A DNA stretch of 64,000 nucleotides from Mercurialis annua (taxonomy: Eukaryota; Streptophyta; Magnoliopsida; Malpighiales; Euphorbiaceae), in contig NC_065571.1 in assembly GCF_937616625.2 (NCBI RefSeq), positions 5,086,501 through 5,150,500 of the forward strand, given 5' to 3'. The position numbers and the translations under genes are program-made. Shown here piece after piece: positions 22,395-32,880 of this stretch (positions are counted from its first letter, which is position 1; each line of letters begins with the position of its first letter). A model generated the notes under the pieces. That model worked only from the letters and a program-made list of their open reading frames with translations. It searched no databases and was not told where the DNA came from.

Positions 22395-24168
22395 CTATGC
22401 GATAACAAATACCCTTAGCTCTCCTCTATCTCCCCTGGTTATACGAGTATCAGCATCAACGTAGGTTACTTCGAAATCACCGCTTCCAGTGTTGGATTGA
22501 GGCCTTAATGCTTCGGGGAGTTGAGGTATATCCAATGGCGGAAGTTGGGCTAAGTTTCCGGTTGTCTTCACAGTAGTTTTCTGAAAAGTTATTTTGACCT
22601 TTGCAGATCCTATTTGTAGAACAAGCAAAAGTACAAAACATCATATATATGAAAACCACAGAATTCAAAAAGAAGTAAAAGAAATGGAGAATTGAATGGG
22701 AGAAATGAGCAAGGAGAAGGTACCGATAAGTTCAAATTTGTGGGCTAAAGTGGCGGTCACTTCCAGAGGCGGTATTGGCCACGGAGCACCTAATTGAAGC
22801 TCTACTATATTGTCGAAATCATTGCTTACGACATCAATCCGTTGAAAAACCTAATCATGAAGCCAAAAAATTACATTTAGTAGGAAGGAAAACCATACAT
22901 ACAATCACTTAGTATTTACCGTTTACTACATCTGTTATGTGATGTTGGCTCATAATATAACCGGCGTTAAACCATTATCCATCAGACGTAACAGAAAATA
23001 TCCAGCAGATTATGACTTCAAAAACCGAGGATAGCATGTACTACGTAGTACGTACATCTCGATTCTCATTATAGGCCAATATTTTCAAGGAAAATGAATT
23101 TGCAAAGCAGTGTCATAACGAAAAAAGAAATGCATATCATATACCTGGCCTAGAGTTATTGGAAGCAGCCTTCCAGTGGGAGGCCCGGGACGACTCCCGC
23201 CTAGAGTACGAGATGAAAACGCACTGCTGTATATCAGCTTCCATCTTCCTTGCAACTTATCAATATCAGCTGAAAGATCTACAAGTCCTCCTGCATCTTC
23301 AAGCTCCTTAGCAGCAGTATCTGCCTTCTGTAGATCATCTTCAGTAGCAGCAAGACCTCTGTTCAGACCAGAAACACTACTCTGCAGGCAATTGATCAAA
23401 ACGCATGTCAACATATAATCCAAAAAGAACAAAATAAAACCAACCATTATAGAACATCGTTACAATTATAACTCGAACCATGAACATTTCTACCATTGAA
23501 GATTTGAGTACAGCGGTCCAAAACAATTCAAATGTTTCTATTGTTTTGTACATTCAATAAATTAAGTATAACTAAAATAAAGCATATAATCTACATGTAC
23601 TGATGAGTAATTAAAAGGCCTAATGTCCCCAAAAAAATTCCGACTTTTTAGTGACGCGAAATCGCCAATTATACTCAAATCCGCACCTTTCAATTTCAAC
23701 TATACCCACAAATACTAAATCGATCTCTTTTATATCAGAAAAAGTGTTCAAATAAATCATTTATTTTAAAAGTTAAAGTTTCAATTTGCAACCATAACAA
23801 TCAAATTACATGAAACTTCACCTAAAACATATTAAAGACGGGAAATTTACAGAGGAAAAACCCCCAAAAAAGTAGCTAACGGGAAAGAAATTAACGGAGT
23901 GACTAACCAGCAATTTGAGCTTCAAAGAAGCAACAAGCTCAGTTTTTCCATTTACAGACGGAAGTGAGTCCAGGAGACTAACGTTGTCAACAGCAGACTT
24001 TACAACAACAACACCACCCCTTCTCGAGACTTTGATGCTGTCAAAACGACAGCGTTTGTATGGTACAGGTAATCTGGAGAAAGATTTAACGGTAACAGAA
24101 TGAGAAAGATAACGAAGTGGGTGAAGAAGAGAGGATGTTGTTTTTAGAGAAGTAGTAACAGAATCCAT
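22395..24168 (-). CDS. FBN4: Plastid-lipid-associated protein, fibrillin 4-like
   Basis: Plastoglobule-associated fibrillin, a lipocalin-like protein of chloroplast lipid bodies; FBN4 in Arabidopsis and apple is linked to plastoglobule content and stress tolerance. Four exons in transcript order: 24168-23908, 23381-23145, 22850-22724 and 22609-22395, in phase, 279 aa (close to the family's about 284). The N-terminus is Ser/Thr/Arg-rich without acidic residues for about 50 aa, like a chloroplast transit peptide. The PAP/fibrillin domain (about 80-279) has SGLNRGLAATEDDL, LQGRWKLIYSSAFSSRTLGG, TGRLLPITLGQVFQRID, and the C-terminal signature TRITRGDRGELRVFVIA. The FBN4 assignment is from recalled similarity plus the nearby FAO and PHO1 genes. 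Intron 1 carries one arm of a MITE-like repeat (about 23610-23720). Confidence 0.9.
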
Positions 24169-24295
24169 TTCTGTTTGGTTTCTGATTAATTTTTGTGGCT
24201 AAAAAGGAGAAAGATGGAAACTTTATTTGATTATTTCAATGGCGGTGATGATTACGTGTAAGTCTTAGTAATTTGTTGTGGACAAGATATTATTA

Positions 24296-24431
24296 TTACA
24301 AAAAAATAGGTTGTCCTTTTTCAGTCATGGCATAAGTGTTGAGCAGATGCTTCAGTGTCTCTAATTCCATCATTACTCTTCGTGTATGGGCCGCATACTC
24401 TCGATCCATCACTATGAAAGAGTTCATTTGC
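24296..24431 (-). pseudogene. Exon-like orphan fragment, unknown protein
   Basis: A block of higher GC than its surroundings reads on the minus strand as 44 codons to a TAA. It is preceded by a possible splice acceptor (AACAG) and includes MDREYAAHTRRVMMELE followed by TLKHLLNTYAMTEKG. This looks like the last exon of a gene with a helical C-terminus. I do not recognise the family and found no upstream exons, so it may be a relic or chance. Confidence 0.3.
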
Positions 24432-24861
24432 CTGTTCAATTTGTAACATTTTACCAAATTGGACTATTAACTTTTTCATGGCCTATTCTATCCTTTTTCT
24501 CTTCCTATTTTCAAATGGAAAACATAATGGAATTATTTTACTTTTTGTAAAATTACATGCAAAATATATTCACTTTTTTTTTTTCATAAAATAAGGTCTT
24601 TTGTCTTACAAAGCTAATGGATCATTAGTAGTTTTTTGATAAATTACTGGTAAATTTTTTATAAATTTTCAGTTTTTTCTTAAAAGCGCATTTTTATCGA
24701 GAAAATTTTAAAAGATATATTTTCACAAAAAAAGCTCATAATATGGTTTCTTCAAATATAAATCATTTATAATAAATAAGATAAAATCGGTGCTTTGAAA
24801 ATCAAATTGAATTGATTATTTCAACTGTAAATAATAAGTTAGTTCAACTTGATTCTTTTTT

Positions 24862-25668
24862 TTTTTTTAAATAAAAAGTTCTATTAATCAAAAGCTGATT
24901 GATCAGTCAGTACATAGAATTTGATAATCGGAGGGACATGCCCCAACCAATTAGATAAACTAAAATAGTCATATGCTACCACATGAGATTTTCTATCGTA
25001 ATTAAAACAACATATATGCATCTCAATTAAGTTAAAATAGTCATGTGCTATCAAACTGATAATATTACAAAGCAAAGAGTTGTTGTTGAAGGCATCCATT
25101 ACAACCTTTGAAATAAAGGTAAATTAGATTAGCTTCGCTTGCCATGATAATACTAACTTTAATCGCACGACTGCTACAGCTAGCAGCTATAACTTCATCG
25201 TTAAAGTCCCTAATCACATCTTTTGTGACAAATCTCTTCTCTTAAACATTAAAGACATCATCTATACCAACGAAAAATATACCGATATTTGGTGAAATCC
25301 GTCGTAAGATGGTGGCTCTAATTGTTTTAGAGATCCAAATCGCTTGCATCGCAAAAAACAATTTCATTTCCAACGATGAAAAAAAACTATTCTTAATTTT
25401 GATTAGAACAGATCTAATAATATTAATATACTAAGGTAGAAAATAATTTCTAAATCTAGACCAAAATTGGCCAAGAAAGAAATTTTATTCAAAATTAAAG
25501 ACAAAAACTATGAAAAGGGCTAAAAAAACTGAATTTAAGAGATTGGGGAGGTGATTTTTGGCCAAGAATGGCCAAAAACCACCTCCCAAATGTTCAAAAA
25601 AGAAAAACTTACTAACGAGAGAGAGACGGCCAGAGTTTCATTCTTTTTATTTTCTTTAATGAAACAAC
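24862..25668 (-). mobile_element. Non-coding poly-A retroposon with 18-bp TSD
   Basis: Flanked by perfect direct repeats TCAACTTGATTCTTTTTT at 24844-24861 and 25669-25686. The left boundary is a T-run, that is, a poly-A tail for a minus-strand element, preceded by an A/T-rich 3' end with an AATAGAAC-type signal. There is no reverse transcriptase or other long frame. Near its 5' side is a 44-base hairpin (25546-25589; GGGAGGTGATTTTTGG pairs with CCAAAAACCACCTCCC). This could be an internally deleted LINE, a SADHU-like element or another LINE-mobilised RNA. Confidence 0.75.
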
Positions 25669-26046
25669 TCAACTTGATTCTTTTTTAAGAATTAGAAATG
25701 CGCAATTTTTTCGAACTGAAAAAATCATTAAATATTATACTTCTTCAATTAATTAAAAATAATGATTGTTCAAATAGACACGCGTATATCGTCTAAACAG
25801 ATAAACATCAGGGGGCTTATTAACATTTTATCCAAACGAATTCAAAAATCAAAATTAGGTCCCATTTCCCGCTTAAAAGCACAACCTTGCCGAATTTAAA
25901 ATTGATTAGATTTCATTTCCCATCGATCTCCAAAACCCTAAATTATTAAAAAAACTCTCTTAAATTCAATTTGGATTCAAAATCCCAACTTTACTCTAAG
26001 TTTTATTAGGTTACCTAAATAATTGCATTTATTACAAGAAAGCCCC

Positions 26047-29000
26047 ATGTCAGCTCCATCGACTCGCCGTCTCAAAGACCGAAATGGCATCGCCGGTCCC
26101 AAAATCGCCGCCGTGCAGAAACCCAAAAAAATTATCACCCCAATTTCAAATTCTACCCCAAACCCTTGTTCCGCCCTTAAAAAATCAACTTCCGGCGTAG
26201 AGAATCCCGGGCTCAATTCTCGGACCCAGAAGCCCACGATCCGATCAGTGCCACGTGTTGATAAAGTTGCCGCGTCAGCCGCCGTGGTTGTTCCGAGGAG
26301 TGACGGAAGTGAAAGTCGAATGCGGTGGTCAACTTCATCGGTGCCAAGAGGTAGGAGTTCAAGCCCATCTGATTTCATTAGGGTTTTTAGAGATTCTAGG
26401 GTTTGTAAAGGAGAGAGCGATAATCGTGAGGTGTCGAGTGCAGAGAAAAAGAATAGGACTAGAAACTCTGTAGATAGTAAAGAAAATGGTCGGTTTAGTG
26501 TTGGAGTTGAGAGAAATGAGAAGAGTTTAAGCCGGATGAAAGTTTCGGGTGGAAATTTTAATAATGTAATGCAGTTAAGAAAAGTTAGTGATGTTGGTAA
26601 TGTCGGTGTTAAATTCGATAAGTTATCTGTAGATAGTTCTGGGTCTGATTGTAAAGTCGGTTGCTCTAACGAGTTAAGTGAGAAAAGAAGCAAAATTAAG
26701 GTCTTGGAAAATTTGAAAGACAAGGGTTTGTTTGAAGATAGTATAGGCAGTAAGGTTGGCGTTAAATATCCGAGTAAAATTTATGAGAAGGTTGCTTTTC
26801 TAGAAGGAAAAGTGAAGAGGATTGCGTCTGATATTAAGAGGACTAAGGAGATGTTGGATATGAATAATCCTGATGCGTCTAAGAAGACACTATCAGCTAT
26901 TCAGGATAAGCTTTCTGGGATCGAGAAGGTGATTAGAAATGTTGGAGGTGATTCTTCGAAAAAAATTGTGAATGAAGTTGGAGGTGATTCTTTGAGAATT
27001 TCTGTGAATGAAGTTGGAGAGAAGGAGACTGTTGTGAGGAGTAAAAATGAGAGAGTGGATCAGGTGAAGGGTTCTGTTAAAGGGTTGAACAGTGAAGAAC
27101 TTGAAGCAAGGCTTTTTCCTCATCATAAGTTGCTTAGAAATCGAATTTTGTTGAAGGAAACATTAGGAAGTTCACAGCTTCATATTGAATCAACCAGTGA
27201 ACCAAAGATCAAGGAGATGATGTTAAGTCCTGTTGAAGAAAATACAATTGCACTTGAGTTTTTGGCTTCACTTAATAAACAAGACACAAAGGTAACTCTC
27301 AGAGATACAGTTGTGGGTTTCGAATCTAGTGAAGTCAAAGAAACTGAGAATGCTGAATCTTCGAGCAAGCCCGATTCTTCAAATGTGCCACACAGGAAGA
27401 GTGAGGAGGAGCCCTTTCTCACTTCTGAGGAGACACTTGATGAGTTTGATGACCAGGAAAATAAACAGGTGCATGTAACTGCTGAAGAGACTGAAGATAC
27501 TTGTGTCTTTCAAGTGAATGAAATAGGCACAAAAAGTTCAACAGGAGGTTGGTTTGTTTCAGAGGGAGAGTCTGTTCTTCTCGCTCATGATGATGGGTCA
27601 TGTTCCTTTTATGATATCGCCAATTGTGAGGTACGCATCATCACCATCTTTCTTTTGACGGTAGATGTCTATTTTGGTTAGTCTTGGTAATTTTCCATTT
27701 TGTGCTCACAATGATCTAATCAAGTAGCAGTTTGAGAATTCGTGCCACTAATGCCTCGTGATCATTTTCAGGAGAAGGCTGTATACAAGCCTCCAGAGGG
27801 AGTATCACCTAACATTTGGAGAGATTGCTGGATAGTACGTGCACCTAGTGCTGATGGATGCTCAGGGAGGTATGTAGTGGCTGCATCTGCTGGAAGTACT
27901 CTTGATTCGGGTTTTTGTTCGTGGGATTTCTATACCAAAGACGTGCAAGCTTTTCACATGGAGGATGCAGAAGCACCCATTTCAAGAACAGTACTAGGTC
28001 CCATACCCAACAGTGCCATGTATAGAAGAAATATATCGTCTACTTCCGTGTTGCCAGAAACTCGACAATGGTGGTATAGACCATGCGGACCTCTAATTGT
28101 GGCTACTGCCTCCTCCCAAAGGGTAGTCAAAATATTTGATGTGCGCGATGGGGAGCAAATAATGAAATGGGAAGTGCAGAAGCCTGTTTTAGCAATGGAT
28201 AATTCAAGTCCTTTGCAGTGGAGAAACAGAGGAAAGGTTGTTATAGCTGAAACAGAAGCAATATCAGTGTGGGATGTGAATTCTCTGAACCAACAATCAC
28301 TACTATCTATCTCTTCGTCTGGTCGAAAAATCTCTGCTCTACATGTTAATAACACTGATGCTGAATTAGGTGGTGGGGTTCGGCAAAGGTAAACTTCTAC
28401 TAAGCTGTGACTAGTTATCTCATATTTGCACATTAATCTGTATTTGCTGCTTCACTTTCTTTCCGGGTGAGGGATTTCTCTGACATGATTAATGTTAAGT
28501 CTTTTAATCCTAAATTAGTTTGACGCTCCTTGGCCTATTTTTTCTGTTGATTATTTTCCAAGAATGCTGAAGGTCGAGTATTTTTTAAATAATAAATGTC
28601 TTGATGCGTAATTTAATGTTTAAAATGAAGCTGTGGGAATTTGCTCTTATTGCTTTCCAATGTATTCTATTGCTACTTGATATTATTACCCGTGTATGTT
28701 TGATATCCAAAGAAATACAAGAAACTGATGAGTCCCTTTTGGCTGTTTTTTTGTTTTCGTTTTTCTACTTGAATGCAGTTAATTTTGACACACATGTAAG
28801 GATATAGATTCCAAATTGACTTGGTGCAAGTTGACAGTGCATTATTGTTCCTTCCCTCATGTTCTGCTAGAAGCTGTCATTATGTTTCTTTCTTTACTGA
28901 CTCTGGTTTCCGAATATGTTTTGCACCATTATATCTATTTTTCTTTTTTGATCACGAGTCCTTTGTTTTGTCAGTCTGTTTCTCTCTTCTTAAAATTATG

Positions 29001-29745
29001 TGCATATATATTTTCTAATATTATGTCATGCCAACGTGAGGCTGTTGGTGTCAGAAATTGTTGATCTGTGGATAAGTTTGTTTAGTTGTTTTAAATAAAT
29101 GCATCAATATGAAGAAGCTTTTGGTTAAGCTCTTTCATTGCAAACTTTATTTAAGTGAAGGCTATAGCAAATTTTCTTTCCTTGTTGAGTGATCAATTTT
29201 TTGAATGCAGAGTAAGTTCTTCAGAAGCTGAAGGAAATGACGGCGTCTTCTGCACTTCCGACTCAATTAATATATTAGATTTCCGCCATCCATCTGGTAT
29301 TGGTCTTAAGATACCAAAAGTCGGTGGAAATGTGCAGTCAGTTTTCACTCGTGGAGACTCTGTCTACATTGGCTGTACAAATGCAAAGTCTGAAGGGAAA
29401 AAAGAACTTTACTCGCAGGTCCAGAAGTTTTCGTTGCGCAAACAGGGGGTAGTCAGCTATTACACGATGCCAGAATCCAATGCTCACCCGCACCACTCAG
29501 CCATAACACAGGTTTGGGGGAACTCCGACTCGGTGATGGGTGTTTGTGGGCTAGGGTTGTTCGTCTTTGACGCAGTGAAAGATGACGAGGCGCAGTCTTC
29601 CGCTGCCGGTGATAGCTGTTGTACACAAAATGTTAAAGATGTCATTGGTCCAAATGACTTGTATTCTCCATCTTTTGACTACATGTCGTCACGTGTGCTC
29701 ATTATATCAAGAGATCGTCCGGCACTGTGGAGCTACTTAAAATAG
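26047..29745 (+). CDS. KIN14B-interacting protein, WD40/transducin-like
   Basis: Homologue, by recalled similarity, of Arabidopsis At4g14310, annotated as a KIN14B-interacting, WD40-like protein; its molecular role is poorly known. Three exons: 26047-27630, 27772-28388 and 29211-29745, in phase, 911 aa. Residues 1-240 are basic, Ser/Pro-rich and probably disordered, perhaps microtubule-binding. At about 255-310 lies a helical segment (YEKVAFLEGKVKRIASDIKR), then EELEARLFPHHKLLRNRI. From about 500 onward is a beta-rich WD40-like half: WFVSEGESVLLAHDDGSC, CSWDFYTKDVQAF, VVKIFDVRDGEQIMKWEV, and near the end a YSPSFDYMSSRVLIISRDRP segment. The ATG at 26047 is preferred because the open frame upstream of it has no ATG. 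The gene lies near PAKRP2, as in Arabidopsis chromosome 4. Confidence 0.88.
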
Positions 29746-30745
29746 GATATAAAACTGTTCGGTGTAATTTGTATCGGACAAGAGGTCTGCTTGCTGGCTA
29801 TAATGGTGGTCCTGTTCTATTCTATTTGTATGTTATGTGAGATCATTTAGAGAATGTATTTTGTATACAAACAGAATTTGAGGATCAATTTGTATGCTTT
29901 TTGTGTCTTACTGCATAAATTAATAAGTTTAGCAGAGAACTGCAATGTTGATGGAGAATGTAAAAAATACACGGTACTTGATTGATATTATAAGCAAATT
30001 ATGTGCTTATTTAATTTAGAGATGTTCCATATGCAGAGTGTATAGTAATTTTATACATTGGACGGATAATTTTATTTAATAAAAGTTGAAGCACTTCAAT
30101 GTAACATAAAATAGATGAAACTGAAAAACCAAACGCAGTTAACAAATTTTGTTTGGTTTGCTATGATCTTATAAAATAAATTTGAATTTTCAGTTTTGGT
30201 TTGTTTGGAACATAAAAAAATTTCAGCCATGTTTTTGTGCAAACAAAACAGAAAAACCAAACCGAAACAATAACACCAAACAACTAGGTTTAAAAATTAT
30301 GTTTCTCTAGCATTTCGGGTTTGTTCGGTTTTCAAAAAATAGAATAATTTCGGTTCCGCCGAATGCACACCCCTAACTATAACCGAAATGTTGTGAATCG
30401 TATGTGGTGAATTATAATTAAAGTTGTACATGCATTCAACTGACAGAAAAATCCAACTGTTAATCGAAAATGATTGATTCAGATAATTCATGAAGACTTC
30501 TAATCAACTAAACTGGATTAAACTGAATTTTATTCTTCTAAGTCTGATTGCTATTATTTTAAACAGTTTTTTTCTTTCTGAAAAATCATTTCCAAATAGA
30601 ACCGTTAAGAGATTGCACATCCCTACATATAATTGGTGTAACTTTTATTTTAACTATACATTATTGGAAAAATAATTATATCAGTTGGGTAAAACAACAG
30701 TATTGAATATTTCCTATTAAAGTTAATAAAAGTTCGAAGATTTTA
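29746..30745. other. 3' region and repeat-word DNA
   Basis: The 3' end of the KIN14B-interacting gene, then a stretch at about 30120-30375 made of TTTGGTTTGG / CCAAACCAAA words ending in TGCACACCCCTAAC, typical of a plant MITE-like repeat. No gene seen. Confidence 0.5.
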
Positions 30746-31869
30746 GACTAATAGTCACCCATGGCCCCTGACTTTAGGGATACCTTACGACAAAGCCCTT
30801 GATAAAAAAAACGATCAGTAGACCCCCTGATCTTTGTGGCGGCGCCACCTAAACTCCCAAACCCCAAATATGACGAAAATACTCCTGGCGTAGTCTTTTT
30901 CAGTCAACTGTCATATTTCAAAAAAAAAAAATCTGACAGTGCCACGTCAGCAAAACAACTTAAAATTTTCAAACACCCAAAATACCCCTAATTTAATTTA
31001 GAAAAAGACAAAAAGAAAACAAATCAACTCACTAACCATTTGATTAACCAAAATAACCAATGAGATGTTTAGAATGTTATTGTATTTAATAATAAAAAAA
31101 TAAAGAATAATTGAGTATTCTAATATTCCAAATAATTGATTGTCCATCTAACTCAACACATCCGGAAAATGAGCCAATTTATCATATTTGGAGAGGTACC
31201 GTATAAATAAAAAATAAAAATACGAAAGTCTATCGAATAACTATTTCTTAAAAAAAAGAACCCAACAAACATATATTTTAGTATAAGGATTTTTTTTAAT
31301 CATTTTGATGTATAAATTATTAATCATTTAATTAGTGATTGAGCGACACGTTCAAAATTTCTAAACAACATGAACAATATAAAGATTATTGAATAACAAA
31401 ATTTAAAAAGGAATATAAATATTTCGAGATGTAGAGATCTTTTGATGTAATTTATAAGATAATTTTATTTAATCATAGAATAATTTGTTGGGAGGTGATG
31501 TTTTCAACAATTGTGGCAAATAAATCCACTTTTAGAAATTCGAAATTAATATCACTTCTCTATCTTCAAATTTTATGTTATAATTACATTATTTTTGATA
31601 TTATCTAAGATATCAAATCTATTGTTAACGTTATTGAATTCAAAGAAAAAGAAAAAACAAATCAAAGTTGGCCTCTCTTCAAATCATAGAATAATTTGTA
31701 GTGATGTGATGTTTCCAATAATTGTGACATGCAACTATATACATTATAAGGAATTCCAAATTAATATCACTTCTCTATCTTCAATATTTATATTTAAAAA
31801 TACATCAATTTATCAATTTTTATATTTAAGTGGTCAATGCAATTAGGAGAATACGATATTCAATACGAA

Positions 31870-32510
31870 CCCAGATAAATGATGAAAGCCCAAGTACTGA
31901 CCGACTTTATAGCAGAATTCACAAGTTACTCAACACAAAAAGAATGGTCTGCAACCCGATTGTAGCTATTCATAGAGGGGGCAAAGAATGAAACAAGAGT
32001 GAGAGCATGTGTTATTCTGGAGGGGCACACAAGATTCAGATTTAATGTGTAAAATTTACAGCAACAACCAATGAGTTATTGCTCAAATGGTATAAGCATT
32101 GGGGATCACTCTGTTAGGCCGTGAGTTCAATTCCTCCCACAAACGCTCCCCCTCTCTAAATAATTAACAAAAATTACTGCAGCCAATAATGTGGAAAAAG
32201 ACGAAGTGCTTCTCATGGGATTATCATTAGTTGTGAAAGTAGGATAAAAGACCTAAAATCCGCCGAGACTCCAAATTAGTAGTAGGACAAGTAAGAGGAA
32301 TAATTTCCACGAAAGAAGCAAACCTGGCCGAATACCATAAAAGAGCGATGGAGTTACTAAAAGAGATTGAAGACATGGGTGGACGATGAAAGATCATCAA
32401 AATCGCAAGGGAGCTCAACGGCAAAGCCGACGCAATTGCAAAGTCGCCTTTGAGAGAAGCGAGAGGTTTTATAAATGTAACCAAAGGAAGAAGTGGACGA
32501 CCTAATGATG
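31870..32510 (+). pseudogene. Ty3-type polyprotein RNase H fragment, interrupted
   Basis: The plus strand reads KAQVLTDFIAEFTSYSTQKE near 31885, the start of the RNase H region of Ty3-type pol. After an insertion (32073-32165) it continues with LVVGQVRGIISTKEANLAEY and KIIKIARELNGKADAIAKS near 32275-32450. Stops and frame changes break it. It lies between the arms of the 30746-33385 element. Confidence 0.75.
32073..32165 (+). mobile_element. tRNA-derived SINE-like insertion
   Basis: GAGTTATTGCTCAAATGG then TATAAGC resembles an A box, and GTGAGTTCAATTCCTCCC a B box, at SINE-like spacing. It splits the RNase H reading frame. Similar words lie on either side (GCAACAACCAAT and GCAGCCAATAAT), a possible degraded target duplication. 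Confidence 0.5.
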
Positions 32511-32730
32511 GGAGTACAATACTCCTATATTTTAGAGTCGTTTTCATTATATTTTGATACATTTTAGCACGTCTTTTGAGGCATTTTGGTGTCTTATCGT
32601 ATGTGTATGCATTTTAGAAACATTGAAGCGTAATGGAGACTATTTGGCCAAAAAAGCGGAAAAAACCGGCAAAAAATCGATTCGGCAAAGTCTTGGAGTA
32701 AGAAAGCGGCGGAGAAGCCTAATTAACTCA

Positions 32731-32880
32731 GGTCACGATCGTGACCCTAAGCCAGGGGAAGGTCACGATCGTGACCCTAAGCCAGGGGAAGGTCACGATC
32801 GTGACCTACCATCAGAAATGTGCCGAGGCAATCGCAGTCAAGGGGTCACGATCTGGACCTTGAGAGTCACGATATGGACC
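32731..32880. repeat. 30-bp tandem repeat built on a 16-bp palindrome
   Basis: GGTCACGATCGTGACC, a perfect palindrome, starts at 32731, 32761 and 32791 with a 14-base spacer (CTAAGCCAGGGGAA). Two decayed versions follow near 32845 and 32866. Located inside the TIR element at 30746-33385. Confidence 0.9.

Larger units (their letters stand above)
24169..26046. other. Divergent intergenic region FBN4 / KIN14B-interacting gene
   Basis: Holds the FBN4 promoter, an orphan exon-like piece (24296-24431), a non-coding retroposon (24862-25668) and the promoter and leader of the next plus-strand gene. No intact gene. Confidence 0.6.

Noticed and set aside
25977..26723. 248-codon minus-strand frame
   Set aside because: Antisense of exon 1 of the KIN14B-interacting gene; Ser/Leu-rich with no family match.
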